43,309 bases of DNA from Lawsonibacter sp. (GCA_022795855.1 JAAWHL010000011.1:1-43309); one strand, 5' to 3'. Positions 1-9,003 are shown, numbered from the stretch's first letter. Notes: generated by a model from the letters alone, not told the origin. Program-made: numbers and translations.

Positions 1-47
1 GAAAAGGCGTTTAAGAGGTCTTAAAAGGACCGCTTAAACGCTTTTTC
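1..47. terminator. Bidirectional intrinsic terminator at left edge
   Basis: A 15-bp stem pairs 1-15 with 33-47 (one G-T wobble), with an inner GGTC/GACC stem at 17-20 and 28-31. A-rich sequence on one side and T-rich on the other allow it to act on both strands. The TAA stop of the leftward LysR fragment lies inside the right arm. The stem may extend left of the window. Confidence 0.75.
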
Positions 48-450
48 TTTTTTGCAGATTATGTGCAAGGTTTTCGCAGCTTGTGCGCAAAGCTACACTG
101 GGATTCTGGTGGAGATACTGGGAGGTGATATATGGAAGATACTCATGGAGGCTGCTGAAATAGGAGATGGTCACCGTCCCCCCCACCCCCTGGGCCTGCC
201 GCTCCATCTCCTCCTGGCCCGCCGACAGGGCGGCCAGGGCCTGGTCCACGTAGGGGAGGTACGCCTCCCCCGCCTTGGTCAGGCACGCAGCCCTTCCCCG
301 GCGCAGAAACAGGCTGACCCCCAAGTCCCCTTCCAGCTCGCGGATGGCGTGGGTAATGTTGGGCTGCGTCACATAGAGCGCGGCCGCCGCCTTGGTGAAG
401 GACCCGGTCCGGGCAACGGCTTTGAAGTAGTGCAGCTGCTGTAAGGTCAT
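34..450 (-). pseudogene. Truncated LysR-family regulator (N-terminal part only)
   Basis: The 138-residue product begins MTLQQLHYFKAV and carries a normal LysR winged helix-turn-helix in about residues 1-60 (TGSFTKAAAALYVTQPNIT), a linker helix to about residue 85, and the first 35-40 residues of the effector-binding domain. LysR proteins are normally about 300 residues, so most of the sensing domain is missing. The last residues (NLQKRKSV) are encoded by terminator sequence, with the stop codon inside the stem. The start is the ATG at 450, which has a promoter upstream. It is most likely a decayed regulator cut by a deletion. A short DNA-binding protein lacking the ligand domain could still be made. 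Confidence 0.7.
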
Positions 451-481
451 AAAATCACCCACACAATTTCTAAGATATCCT

Positions 482-510
482 ATTGTATCAGGGCCGGCGG
501 CCCAGCGCAA
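482..510 (-). promoter_or_regulatory. Sigma-A promoter of the LysR fragment
   Basis: On the minus strand TTGCGC (505-510) and TACAAT (482-487) are separated by exactly 17 bases, which contain a GGGCCGCCGGCCC dyad. This places a start site about 30 bases upstream of the ATG at 450. Confidence 0.5.
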
Positions 511-675
511 GGAAATTCTTTGTTTTCGGCCTGCTTTCTTTCCCTCCGGGACCGCATGCGCGGAAACTGCGGCGCAGACAGACAGGATTTTTACAAAACC
601 AACATATCTTTGAAAGGTCAAAAAGATTTGGGGGAACTGAAAAAAGCTTGTCTGGATGCCGCCGGTTTTTCCTTC

Positions 676-708
676 TACAATAGCTTCAGCAGGTATTCGG
701 CCGAATAC
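676..708 (+). promoter_or_regulatory. Probable -10 box and 16-bp palindromic operator before the hydrolase gene
   Basis: A TACAAT -10 candidate at 676-681 has only a weak -35 partner. It is followed at 693-708 by a perfect 16-bp palindrome, GTATTCGGCCGAATAC. Its place just past the expected transcription start suits a repressor site. Which regulator binds is unknown. The neighbouring LysR fragment could do so only if its DNA-binding half is still made. Confidence 0.45.
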
Positions 709-742
709 ATCTGAAACAGTCTTATGTAGAAGGAGAAACAAT

Positions 743-2479
743 ATGGAAAGACTAAACAATCTTGACCGGCGCATTCTTCTGATTCTTCTGTCTCTGGTTT
801 TGTTTGTCTCCGGGTTCAGCATCGCCAGCTTTTCGGAAACCGCCGGCGGCCGGGTCGATGTACAGCGCATTGATTTTGTCACCGATGAGGGATACCGGAT
901 GAGCGCCAAAATGTACATTCCCGATAACGCCTCTGAGGAGACGCCGGCTCCCGGTATTCTGGCTCTGCCCGGCGGCAATGCAAACCTGGAGAACCTGAGC
1001 TCCGTGGCCATTGAGCTGTCCCGCCGGGGCTATGTGGTCATGGCTGTGGATCCCTACACCATCGGCCGCTCCGCGATTGTGACCAAGCCGGACGTAGGCT
1101 CCCGCGCCGCCATGGACTATCTTATGTCCATGAAATTTGTGGACAGCAGCTGTATCGGCGCGATGGGCCACTCCGCCGGCACCGGCCGCGCCAAGTGGGC
1201 GGTCACCACTGATCCGGATTGCAGCGTAATCCGCGACGGGGTGAAGGCCGTATTCTATCTGGCCGCCGGCACCTTCAATCTGGAGGGGGTCAGCCACGGC
1301 ATCTTCATCGGCAGCTGGGACAACACTTACGGACAGGGCAAGATTTCCGCCCGGGACATCGCTTCTGCAGAGGCCTTTACCCAGCCGCTGAACGCAAATC
1401 CTATCGAACTGGGCCGCTACTATGAGATGGAAGACGGAACCGCCCGCGTTCTTTATAGCGGAAGCTCCGGACACCCCACCGCGCTTCTGCTGAAGGAACC
1501 CATTCTGGACATGGTGGAATTCTTTGAGCGCACCCTCGCCCCCGCCCCCGTTCCCGCCCAGGGCATCGGCTACGCCGGCAAAGAAATCGGCACCGCTGTC
1601 GGCATCATTGCCATTTTAATCATGATGTTCCCCATTCTCTCCCTGCTGATGGACACAAAATTTTTCTCTGCCGTGACTCGCCCCATGCCCGCCCCGGTCT
1701 CAGGCGTCAACGCTCCCTTCCTGTTCTATCTGATTCTGCCGGCCGCTATCAATACGCTGATCTGCCAGTGGGCCATTTATAACGGGCAGATGTTCCTGAG
1801 CAACTTCAAATCTGTCCTGCGCATCAACAATACCAACGGTTTTGTCTTCTGGTTCGGGTGCAGTGCGCTTCTCTCCGTCACGATTCTGGCCATTCGCTTC
1901 AAATGGGACGGCACCATTGACAAAGAGCGCATCATCACCCACGCGAAAACCTCCTGGCCCAACTTCTTCAAGGCGCTGCTGCTGGGCTTTATTGCGGTGG
2001 GCTCCGTCTACCTGATGACCTGCGCCGCCGAAGTATTCTGGGGCCTGTCACCCCGTATCTGGAAGGTGCAAGTCAACATCCTCAACAGCACCCGCTGGGG
2101 CCTGTTTGCCGCTTACTTTCCGCTGTATCTGCTGTTTTTCGGCGTGTTCAACTTCAGCCAGACCATCGGGCTGAGAATCCGCGGCCAGTCTGAGGCAGGC
2201 TTCACCCGTCTGGTGTGGCTCACCAGCTTCATCCCCGCCGGTTTGTTCCTGATTTACGCCTATGGAAAGCTGTGGCTCACCGGTTACACCGCCATTACCA
2301 ATGTGCAGATGTCCCGCGCCAACTCTACCCTGCTGAATTGTGTGCTGACCTATTTCATCACCTGCAAGGTCACCACCTTCTGCTATAAAAAGACCGGAAG
2401 CTACCATACGGGGGCCGTAATCAACGCCCTCATCATGACCTGGACCGCAGTCGCAACCGACCTGATTACAGTCATCTGA
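743..2479 (+). CDS. Membrane protein with N-terminal alpha/beta hydrolase domain
   Basis: The 578-residue product starts at an ATG with AGGAG eight bases upstream. Residues 10-30 are a hydrophobic anchor. Residues 35-290 look like an alpha/beta hydrolase of the dienelactone hydrolase or acyl-peptidase type: a GGNAN stretch at 77-81, which may form the oxyanion hole, and GHSAG at 142-146 with Ser144 as the likely nucleophile. A conserved His for the triad is plausible in GHPTAL near 240. From about residue 290 the protein has about seven further membrane segments. The hydrolase domain is probably extracytoplasmic and attached to a polytopic membrane domain. The substrate cannot be told from sequence. 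A palindromic operator sits upstream and a strong hairpin follows the stop. Confidence 0.75.
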   Translation: MERLNNLDRRILLILLSLVLFVSGFSIASFSETAGGRVDVQRIDFVTDEGYRMSAKMYIPDNASEETPAPGILALPGGNANLENLSSVAIELSRRGYVVMAVDPYTIGRSAIVTKPDVGSRAAMDYLMSMKFVDSSCIGAMGHSAGTGRAKWAVTTDPDCSVIRDGVKAVFYLAAGTFNLEGVSHGIFIGSWDNTYGQGKISARDIASAEAFTQPLNANPIELGRYYEMEDGTARVLYSGSSGHPTALLLKEPILDMVEFFERTLAPAPVPAQGIGYAGKEIGTAVGIIAILIMMFPILSLLMDTKFFSAVTRPMPAPVSGVNAPFLFYLILPAAINTLICQWAIYNGQMFLSNFKSVLRINNTNGFVFWFGCSALLSVTILAIRFKWDGTIDKERIITHAKTSWPNFFKALLLGFIAVGSVYLMTCAAEVFWGLSPRIWKVQVNILNSTRWGLFAAYFPLYLLFFGVFNFSQTIGLRIRGQSEAGFTRLVWLTSFIPAGLFLIYAYGKLWLTGYTAITNVQMSRANSTLLNCVLTYFITCKVTTFCYKKTGSYHTGAVINALIMTWTAVATDLITVI

Positions 2480-2491
2480 TTTTATACACAA

Positions 2492-2529
2492 AGGAAGCGG
2501 TATCCGGCTGAAACCGGATACCGCTTCCT
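2492..2529. terminator. Convergent intrinsic terminator
   Basis: A perfect 16-bp stem (2492-2507 with 2514-2529) with a CTGAAA loop lies between two convergent genes. The stop codon of the leftward dctP-like gene touches its right arm. There is no long T tract. Confidence 0.75.
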
Positions 2530-3536
2530 CATTGCGGCTGGGTCCCGTTTTCTTGTACAAGGGCCTGGACGAGGGCTTCCTCCACAGACTCCAATATCTC
2601 GTCCCGAATCGGCGCGGCCAACCGGCGCAGCATCTCCTGATCCGCCGGATTCAGGTCCCGGACATGGATCTGCTCCTCATCCTGTATGCTCATCTCGTTC
2701 TGGCGCTGGGACAGAATCTGCCGCAGGCGCTCCTTTATGCTGTCCTGATACTCCCGGGGCATGGAATGGAACGCGTCATAGTTCATTACAATTGCGCTGC
2801 TCATCACAAACATCGGCCCCCGCAGAGCGTACGGCTGAACGTCCAGCAAGTCCTGGGAACGCAGGATAGAATAGGTGGTTTCAATTCCATCCACTCCGTT
2901 TTCGTCCAGAATATATGCCAGGCCGCTCAGTCCCACATCCTCCACGCACCGGACGCCCAGAAGGTCATACAGCCGGTTATGGCAGACGCTGCCGCTGGTG
3001 CGCAGGCGGAAATTTTTCAGCTGCTCCAGCGACGTTACCGGCTCCACACTGGAGATAATCCACGGTTCCCCCGTCCGCAGGAACAGCAGCTCCAGGCCCT
3101 GCTTTTGATAATACTGATTCAGCGCCTGGAAAAACGCCCCCTCGTATACCCGGAAGGCCTGGCTGTACTCCGGGAAACAGGCCGGGATGTCCAAAACGGA
3201 CGCTTCCGGCACCAATTGGGTGTGTACCGATGTGCTGGACGCCATGATGGACAGCGTGCCCCGCTGGACCGCCTGGAGCATTTCCTTTCCCTCGCCCAGT
3301 ACGTTTTCTCCATACAGAAGCAGCTCCACATTCTCCTGTGTATCCTCCGCCACCAGTTCCCGCCACTGCTGAAACACCTCCGTGTAGCCGCTGCCGGAAT
3401 AGCCGACCGCAAAACGGTAGGGCGCTGTGCGCTCCGGCTCCGCTTCCGGTCCGGCGGCCGGCGGAGTTTCCCGCTCCGCCGCGCATCCGGCAAGCAGCAT
3501 ACACAAAAGCAGCCCCCGCAAAATCAAGCGTCTCAT
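2529..3536 (-). CDS. Orphan TRAP-type (DctP family) substrate-binding lipoprotein
   Basis: The 335-residue product starts with a lipoprotein signal, MRRLILRGLLLCMLLAGC, with LAGC as lipobox. The mature part follows the DctP family: RFAVGYSGSGYTEVF at the start, GKEMLQAVQRGTLSIMASS, a central FRLRTSGS segment with the Arg that in this family contacts the substrate carboxylate, and NGVDGIETTYSILR. No DctQ or DctM membrane subunit lies nearby. The ATG overlaps the stop of the upstream sensor gene (ATGA), so the two are translationally coupled. This suggests the protein presents a carboxylate-type ligand to the membrane sensor instead of feeding a transporter. It could also serve a TRAP permease encoded elsewhere. 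Confidence 0.8.
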   Translation of the reverse strand: MRRLILRGLLLCMLLAGCAAERETPPAAGPEAEPERTAPYRFAVGYSGSGYTEVFQQWRELVAEDTQENVELLLYGENVLGEGKEMLQAVQRGTLSIMASSTSVHTQLVPEASVLDIPACFPEYSQAFRVYEGAFFQALNQYYQKQGLELLFLRTGEPWIISSVEPVTSLEQLKNFRLRTSGSVCHNRLYDLLGVRCVEDVGLSGLAYILDENGVDGIETTYSILRSQDLLDVQPYALRGPMFVMSSAIVMNYDAFHSMPREYQDSIKERLRQILSQRQNEMSIQDEEQIHVRDLNPADQEMLRRLAAPIRDEILESVEEALVQALVQENGTQPQ

Positions 3537-5692
3537 TTCCCCTCCGCCTCCCTTGGGTCTTTTCGGTAAGCGCCCGGTGTTGTCCCCGTATGTCGCTTGA
3601 ATACCCGATTGAAGTTCTGCACTGAATTGAACCCGCTGCGGAATCCCACCTCCTGAACCGGCAGCTTGCTCTGGCGAAGCAGCAGCTTCGCCCGCTCCAC
3701 CCGGCATCCATTCACATAATTGACAAAATTCACCTCGCTCAGCTCATAGAAAAGCCGGCTGAGGTATGCGGAGTTTATTCCGATGCTCTCTGCCGCAGTT
3801 TCCAGCGAGAGATGGCTGTCTGTACAATGCTCCTCAATGTATTTTTGGGCCTGTGCCACATACCGGTTCCGATTTTTCTGCCCATATGCGCCGAGGAGGG
3901 TCAATCCGCTGTTCCCGGCCTGCGCCGCCAGCTGCTCCAGGGCCTCTCCGTCCAGCTCCTCGGAGCGGCAGTAATAGGACTCGAACACCGCCAGCTTTTC
4001 TTCCGGAACTCTTTGAGACAGCAGCGCGTCCACCATATCGTCCATCAGCTTCCCATAGGCGGCCCGGAGCGCCGCGTCCTCTTCCGTCTCCTGACGCAGC
4101 CTTTGCAGCAGCAGCTCAAAGGCGCGCCTGGCCTGAGCCGTCTCGCCGTTTCGGGCCAGCTCCAGCAGCTGCCTGCAGTCCTCGCCGGCGCTGTCTTGGA
4201 AGGGTTCTGCGTCCGGTCCGTGGTATTGGCGAAAGTTCAGCTCCTCCAGCGACTCCCGGTAGGAATAATGCAGGTCGAGCAAGCGCCGGCAGGGCTTGCC
4301 CCAGCCGATAAACAGCTCGCCTCCAAAATCGTTTTGCTGTCCGCAGCGCTTGAGCCCCTGTGTCTGCTCCCGCTGCACCTGCTTTATCTGGGCCGTCGTG
4401 GAGAGAAGGTCAAAGGCCAGAATCGCCGTCAGGGAATAGTCGTCCATCAGCAGGTATTCAGCCGCCCTGATTCCGCCGCTCTTCTGCTGTACGCACCACT
4501 GGTAGAGCCCGCTCATTGACTCCTCCGCCCCCTCCGCTCCTCCGAGGGAGGCCGTAAATACCAGATAGATTCCGCTGGGAGGCAGCGGGCTGTTCAAGTA
4601 GGACAGCCGCTCCAACAGGTAGCGCTCCGAAGGAATCCGGCCGCGCAGCAGATTCTTATAGAGGCGCTCCTGAACAATTGGAATCATCTCCTCCACTTTT
4701 TGGGTGAGGGAGGTCTTCTGCCTTACTGCATCCTCATAGACCCGGCGCACCAGCTCAAGCTCGTCCTCCCCGCCGGAGGCATTCTCCTGCACCGCAGAAC
4801 GCAGCGCGCCGATTGGCCGGTAAATATCCCAGGTAATCAGCACTGCGGCCCCCGCGCTGACTGCCCCGAACAGCAGCATCCACAGACCGATAATCTGAAT
4901 CAGCTCGCCGGCGCTCAGCTGCGTCTGCCCCCGGCTCTGCCGGAGCTGAAACCTCCAGCCCATTGGGCTGATATAGCTTTCCGTATGCTCTTCCGCCGCC
5001 GCGGGCTCTCCCACCGCCCGGATCAGTGCGCCGGACGGGTCCTGTACCTCCAGGTACGCCCCGGTGCCGCCCAGCGTGTCGTCCAGAAAATGCAGCAACA
5101 CATCCTCCCGCAGCTCTGCCAGCAACGCGCCGTTTTCTTCCGGGGTGGGAAAGCTCTGGAGCAGGGCCGCTTCCCCCTCCAGAGTCAATACCAGCGTATC
5201 ATTTCCGGAAGCCGCAGTCCTGACGCTGACATTTCCGTTAAAGCCGGGAAGGTATCTGTGCTGCGGAGCGTCCTTGAGCGGAATAATTTCTCCCACCGCG
5301 CTGTAGCACATCTGATTGGGAAAGGTCAGAAGATATGCCCGCTCCACCAGAGGGTGATCCTGCTCGAAGGTGGCCAGCGCCTTTGTAATCTCCACCTTCT
5401 GTTTGTAGGAGACCAGGTCCGGGATCAGAACCGCCCTTGTCACATCGGTATTCCACAGGAGCTGACCCATGGCCCTCCCCAAATCGGATACGGCAAGCTC
5501 CACATACTCCCCGGCTGTGCTCAGCAGCTGCCGGGCGCTCTCCTTGCCCTGCGCCTCATAATTATCCGCGATGTATTCCCCTATGAACACAAACGCCATC
5601 AGAAACATCAAAAGCGCCATCCCCAAAAGCATGACCAGTATATGGACAAAGATGCGTTTGGTCCGCAGATTTGAAAATATTTTCAACGCCAT
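3533..5692 (-). CDS. Membrane-anchored AraC-family transcription regulator with extracellular sensor domain
   Basis: The product is 719 residues from the ATG at 5692; a TTG at 5707 would add five residues, and neither start has an ideal ribosome site. A membrane segment (about residues 15-40) leads to an extracellular domain of about 225 residues resembling Cache sensors, then a second membrane segment (about 265-290). The last 105 residues are an AraC/XylS DNA-binding domain with both helix-turn-helix units (LSLETAAESIGINSAYLSRL and the VGFRSGFNSVQNFNRVFKRHTGTTPGAYR region). The layout matches the YesN-like one-component regulators common in Clostridia. The next gene, overlapping by four bases, encodes a binding lipoprotein that may act as co-receptor. 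The target genes are unknown. Confidence 0.85.
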   Translation of the reverse strand: MALKIFSNLRTKRIFVHILVMLLGMALLMFLMAFVFIGEYIADNYEAQGKESARQLLSTAGEYVELAVSDLGRAMGQLLWNTDVTRAVLIPDLVSYKQKVEITKALATFEQDHPLVERAYLLTFPNQMCYSAVGEIIPLKDAPQHRYLPGFNGNVSVRTAASGNDTLVLTLEGEAALLQSFPTPEENGALLAELREDVLLHFLDDTLGGTGAYLEVQDPSGALIRAVGEPAAAEEHTESYISPMGWRFQLRQSRGQTQLSAGELIQIIGLWMLLFGAVSAGAAVLITWDIYRPIGALRSAVQENASGGEDELELVRRVYEDAVRQKTSLTQKVEEMIPIVQERLYKNLLRGRIPSERYLLERLSYLNSPLPPSGIYLVFTASLGGAEGAEESMSGLYQWCVQQKSGGIRAAEYLLMDDYSLTAILAFDLLSTTAQIKQVQREQTQGLKRCGQQNDFGGELFIGWGKPCRRLLDLHYSYRESLEELNFRQYHGPDAEPFQDSAGEDCRQLLELARNGETAQARRAFELLLQRLRQETEEDAALRAAYGKLMDDMVDALLSQRVPEEKLAVFESYYCRSEELDGEALEQLAAQAGNSGLTLLGAYGQKNRNRYVAQAQKYIEEHCTDSHLSLETAAESIGINSAYLSRLFYELSEVNFVNYVNGCRVERAKLLLRQSKLPVQEVGFRSGFNSVQNFNRVFKRHTGTTPGAYRKDPREAEGK

Positions 5693-5752
5693 TCTCCATT
5701 TCAGCAATGTACCCGCCGGTGTGTGCCTTCCGCTTTCCCGACTGCGATGATA

Positions 5753-5781
5753 ATGATACCATTATGCGGGCATGACCGCAA
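5753..5781 (-). promoter_or_regulatory. Candidate promoter of the AraC-type sensor gene
   Basis: TTGCGG (5776-5781) and TATCAT (5753-5758) on the minus strand are separated by 17 bases, about 60 bases upstream of the start codon. The 5708-5944 gap holds nothing else recognised. Confidence 0.4.
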
Positions 5782-5944
5782 TCGCGATGCAATCAAATTC
5801 CCAGCCGCCTTTAAGCACCCGGCCGCCCTGTTCCGGCGGACACGGCGCATTTTCGCAGGAATCCTGGTGGATTCCTGGAAAATTCAATGCAGGATGGCGG
5901 CAAAAGGCCCGCCATCCGGTGTGCCGAGCGCTGTTGAACAGGCG

Positions 5945-6397
5945 CTAGGACAGGCAGTCGTCCAGGAGCTTCTCAAGCATTTCCCCACCGGAACGAAAAA
6001 CTGCCGTTTCCCTTCCGGACGGATTATCCAGTTCCATATACCGGCCCGACGCAGCCTCATAGACATACCAGCTGATATTGCTTTCCCCCAAAAAGAGATA
6101 GGCCCGTTGGCCTTCCGGCTCACGCCATATTTCATTCTGTTCTATCAGTCCGTACACCGCATACGGCAGACTGTCAAACAGCTCCCGGTCAACTCCGTAC
6201 AAAATAAATCCGTTCCACTCAAAGCCGTTTGCCTCCAGCAAAATCCCCTCCCATTCCCGGGGCAGTCTGACTCCGAATGTACTCTGAACCCGGGCGGCCC
6301 AGCCGCTGATCACCTCTTTGGGCGCCCCGGGGTTTACGCAGGCAAGGGAGTATGCCCTGCCTATCTCCTGTACTTTTTTTAATTTATCTTTCCACAT
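5945..6397 (-). CDS. SMI1/KNR4 (SUKH) family protein
   Basis: The 150-residue product has the features of the SMI1/KNR4 fold: an N-terminal helix, VQSTFGVRLPREWEGILLEANGFEWNGFILYGV in the middle (the family's lP.dy..ll..nG.......lyg pattern), and a YLFLGESNISWYVYEAASGRYMELDNPSG segment. SUKH proteins are often immunity proteins against nuclease or deaminase toxins, but many are stand-alone and of unknown role. No toxin gene lies next to it. The start chosen is the ATG at 6397, preceded by GGAGG at eight bases; an upstream ATG at 6412 has no ribosome site. Confidence 0.7.
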   Translation of the reverse strand: MWKDKLKKVQEIGRAYSLACVNPGAPKEVISGWAARVQSTFGVRLPREWEGILLEANGFEWNGFILYGVDRELFDSLPYAVYGLIEQNEIWREPEGQRAYLFLGESNISWYVYEAASGRYMELDNPSGRETAVFRSGGEMLEKLLDDCLS

Positions 6398-6470
6398 CTG
6401 CTGTTCCTCCATGGAATGTCCGGCTGCCATTCCGCTTGGATGGCAGCTCCGGCCAGCTCCGTAAAAATGA

Positions 6471-6501
6471 TGGGGAGGACTTCCTGATGAAGTCCTCCCC
6501 A
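6471..6501 (-). terminator. Intrinsic terminator of the beta-CASP hydrolase gene
   Basis: A perfect 13-bp stem (6471-6483 with 6489-6501) has a CTGAT loop and is followed on the minus strand by TCATTTTTAC. It lies 24 bases after the stop at 6525. Confidence 0.8.
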
Positions 6502-6524
6502 CGGTTTCTCTTTCAGGCCGCAGG

Positions 6525-8123
6525 CTACGCCTCCCACTTTTCGATGACGGCGCGCAGCTGGTCGGCCAGCTTGGCCAGGTCCTTGTTGGGCCGTCCGCGG
6601 CTGCGGCCGATGACCTCCTGCAGCTGCTTGGAGACGTCCACCAGACGCACATAGGCGGGCGAGGCGGCGGATGCTCCGCCGGAGACCTTCTTCTGCTCCA
6701 GCACCACGCCCTTGGCAATCATCCGGTTGGCCAGCAGATCGTATACCTCCTCATAGAGCGGGGCGTGGGCGGAGAGGCCCCGTTCGTTCAGCGTATCGGC
6801 GAAAGCCTCTGTCACGTGGGTATCCCCGTGGACCACGAACACCTGCTGGGGCTTGGGCGCGAAGTGCTCCGCCCAGGCCAGGAGGTGGTCCCGGTCGGCG
6901 TGGGAGCTCAGGCCCTTGAAGTTGATAATCCGGGCCCGGACCGCGATTTCTTCCCCGAAGAGCTTCACCGATTTGGCCCCCTCCAGCAGGCGGCGGCCCA
7001 GGGTGCCCTCCCCCTGATAGCCCACAAAGGCCACGGCGCACTCCGGCCGCCAAAGGTTGTGCTTCAGGTGGTGGCGGATGCGGCCGGCGTCGCACATGCC
7101 GGAGGCGGAGATGATGATTTTCGGGGTGCGGTCCAGGTTCAGGGCCTTGGAGTCCTCGGTGCTCTGGGTCAGGGTCAGGCCGGGGAAGGTAAAGAGGTTT
7201 TTGCCCCCCTGAATGACGGCGATGGCCTCGTCGTCCAGATAGCCCTTCAGATTGCCGGAGTAGATTTTGGTGGCCTCGGCGGCCAGGGGGCTGTCCACGC
7301 AGACGGTAAAGCCAGGGGCGCTCTTCACCATCCCCTTTTCCTTGATTTCCCGCAGGAAGTACAGCAGCTCCTGGGTGCGGCCCACGGCGAAGGAGGGGAT
7401 GATGATGTTCCCCCCCTTGGAGAACACGTCGTCAATCAGCTCGGCCAGGGCCTCGGTGTAGCTCTCGGGGGGCTCGTGGTTGCGGTCGCCGTAGGTAGAC
7501 TCCATTACCACATAGTCGGCCTCGTCCACCAGGTCCGGGTCCCGGATAATCGGCTGGTCCACGTTGCCCAGGTCCCCGGAGAAGACGATTTTCTTGGTTA
7601 CGCCGGCCTCGGTGGCCCAGATTTCCACGGTGGAGGAGCCCAGCAGGTGGCCCGCGTCGTTGAACCGGACCTTGACCCCCGGGCACAGGTCGAAGAGCCA
7701 GCCGTACTCCACCGTCTCCAGCATGTGGATGGCGGCGTCGGCGTCGGCCACCGTGTACAGCGGCTCCACGGGCTGCAGGCCGGCGCGCTTGCCCTTCTGG
7801 TTCTGCCACTGGGCGTCCCCCTCCTGAATGTGGGCGGAGTCCAGCAGCATGATGGACATCAGCTGGGCGGTCAGGCTGGTGGTGATGATGCGGCCGGAGA
7901 AGCCCTCCTTCACCAGCAGGGGAATGCGGCCCGAGTGGTCGATATGGGCGTGGGTGACCAGGACGTAGTCGATGTAGCCGGGGGCGAAATCCAGGGCGTT
8001 TCCGTCGTGCTCATCCCGGCCCTGCTGCAGGCCGCAGTCGATGAGGATTTTCTTCCCGTTTACCTCCAGGCAGTGACAGCTGCCGGTGACCGCGTGGGCC
8101 GCGCCGAAGAATGTCAATTTCAT
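6525..8123 (-). CDS. Beta-CASP metallo-beta-lactamase-fold RNA hydrolase
   Basis: The 532-residue product has the metal site HAHIDH at 58-63, a GHLLGSS metal-ligand segment, SGDLGN with the bridging Asp, and the beta-CASP insertion. The MESTYGDR, IISASGM...GRIRHHL and GLSSHADRDHLLAW stretches match the YSH1/CPSF73-like family (COG1236). These are usually RNA endo- or exonucleases, though this bacterial branch has few characterised members. The last 60 residues, rich in Ala and charged helices (ASAASPAYVRLVDVSKQLQEVIGR), are an extra C-terminal piece beyond the usual length. The ATG has AGGAGG eight bases upstream. The gene appears to be transcribed alone, with its own terminator. Confidence 0.9.
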   Translation of the reverse strand: MKLTFFGAAHAVTGSCHCLEVNGKKILIDCGLQQGRDEHDGNALDFAPGYIDYVLVTHAHIDHSGRIPLLVKEGFSGRIITTSLTAQLMSIMLLDSAHIQEGDAQWQNQKGKRAGLQPVEPLYTVADADAAIHMLETVEYGWLFDLCPGVKVRFNDAGHLLGSSTVEIWATEAGVTKKIVFSGDLGNVDQPIIRDPDLVDEADYVVMESTYGDRNHEPPESYTEALAELIDDVFSKGGNIIIPSFAVGRTQELLYFLREIKEKGMVKSAPGFTVCVDSPLAAEATKIYSGNLKGYLDDEAIAVIQGGKNLFTFPGLTLTQSTEDSKALNLDRTPKIIISASGMCDAGRIRHHLKHNLWRPECAVAFVGYQGEGTLGRRLLEGAKSVKLFGEEIAVRARIINFKGLSSHADRDHLLAWAEHFAPKPQQVFVVHGDTHVTEAFADTLNERGLSAHAPLYEEVYDLLANRMIAKGVVLEQKKVSGGASAASPAYVRLVDVSKQLQEVIGRSRGRPNKDLAKLADQLRAVIEKWEA

Positions 8124-8223
8124 GGAGATGTCCTCCTTCTTGGTCGAATTGGCGGAGTTCTTGTCTCTATTGTACACCAATGCCGGAAGAAAAGCTACAG
8201 TTATTTGTGAATGATGTGTAAAA

Positions 8224-9003
8224 TTATGTGAGCAGGCCGAAGTGCTCCAGGGCCCGGACCACTCCGTCCTCCTCCACGGAGGGGGCGGCGTAGTCCGCCA
8301 GCTCCTTCAGCCCCTGGTGGGCGGTGCCCATCGCCACCCCGATTCCCGCGTGGAGCAGCATGGACAGGTCGTTTTCCCCGTCGCCGAAGGCCATGGACTC
8401 CTCCAGCGGGATTTGGAAATGCTCCAGCATGGCGTCCATCCCCACGTCCTTGCCGCCGTCGGAGGGGATGACGTCCAGGAAGTGGGGGTGCCAGCGGGTG
8501 GTCTTCAGGTGGGGGGCGCGGCGGAGCAGCAGGTGCTCGTTTTCCTTGGTCAGGAAGGTGATGCCCTGGTAGAGCTCCCCCTCCAGGGCCCGGGCCGGGT
8601 CCTGCACCGGCGGCAGGGGCAGGTCCAGGTCCGCCATAAAGCGCCGGGTGTAGCTGTCGGCATAGTTGATGTAGATGTCCCGCCCCTCCAGGAAGATGCA
8701 GGAAAAGGCGTTGCTTTTGGCGGCGGACACCAGCTCCTCCACCGCCTGCCGGTCCATGGGATTGCGGTGGAGCACCTGCTCCCCGCAGAAGCAGAACTGG
8801 CCGCTGAGGGTGACCCAGCCGTCAAAGGGGAACACCGAGCGCAGGTAGGACAGCATGGCCGGGTGCCGGCCGGTGGCTACAAACAGCTTGATCCCCTTTT
8901 CGCGGAGGGTGTGAAGGGCCTGCACCACGGCAGGGGAGACCTGATGGGTCCGGAAACTGACCAGAGTGCCGTCCACATCGAAAAAGATTGCTTTTGTCAT
9001 CAT
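8224..9003 (-). CDS. Cof-type HAD-IIB family phosphatase
   Basis: The 259-residue product contains the HAD motifs in order: DVDGT near residue 9 (nucleophile and acid Asp), ATGR near 43 (motif II), the type IIB cap in the middle, the motif III Lys around GKDVGMD, and GDGENDLSML (motif IV, metal-binding). Cof-type enzymes dephosphorylate sugar phosphates, pyridoxal phosphate and related small molecules. The exact substrate cannot be predicted. Two ATG codons in tandem (9003 and 9000) follow an AAGG site. Confidence 0.9.
   Translation of the reverse strand: MMTKAIFFDVDGTLVSFRTHQVSPAVVQALHTLREKGIKLFVATGRHPAMLSYLRSVFPFDGWVTLSGQFCFCGEQVLHRNPMDRQAVEELVSAAKSNAFSCIFLEGRDIYINYADSYTRRFMADLDLPLPPVQDPARALEGELYQGITFLTKENEHLLLRRAPHLKTTRWHPHFLDVIPSDGGKDVGMDAMLEHFQIPLEESMAFGDGENDLSMLLHAGIGVAMGTAHQGLKELADYAAPSVEEDGVVRALEHFGLLT

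Noticed and set aside
5945-6397. SMI1/KNR4 protein as immunity partner of a contact-dependent toxin
   Set aside because: No polymorphic toxin or secretion gene lies next to it, so only the fold family is claimed.
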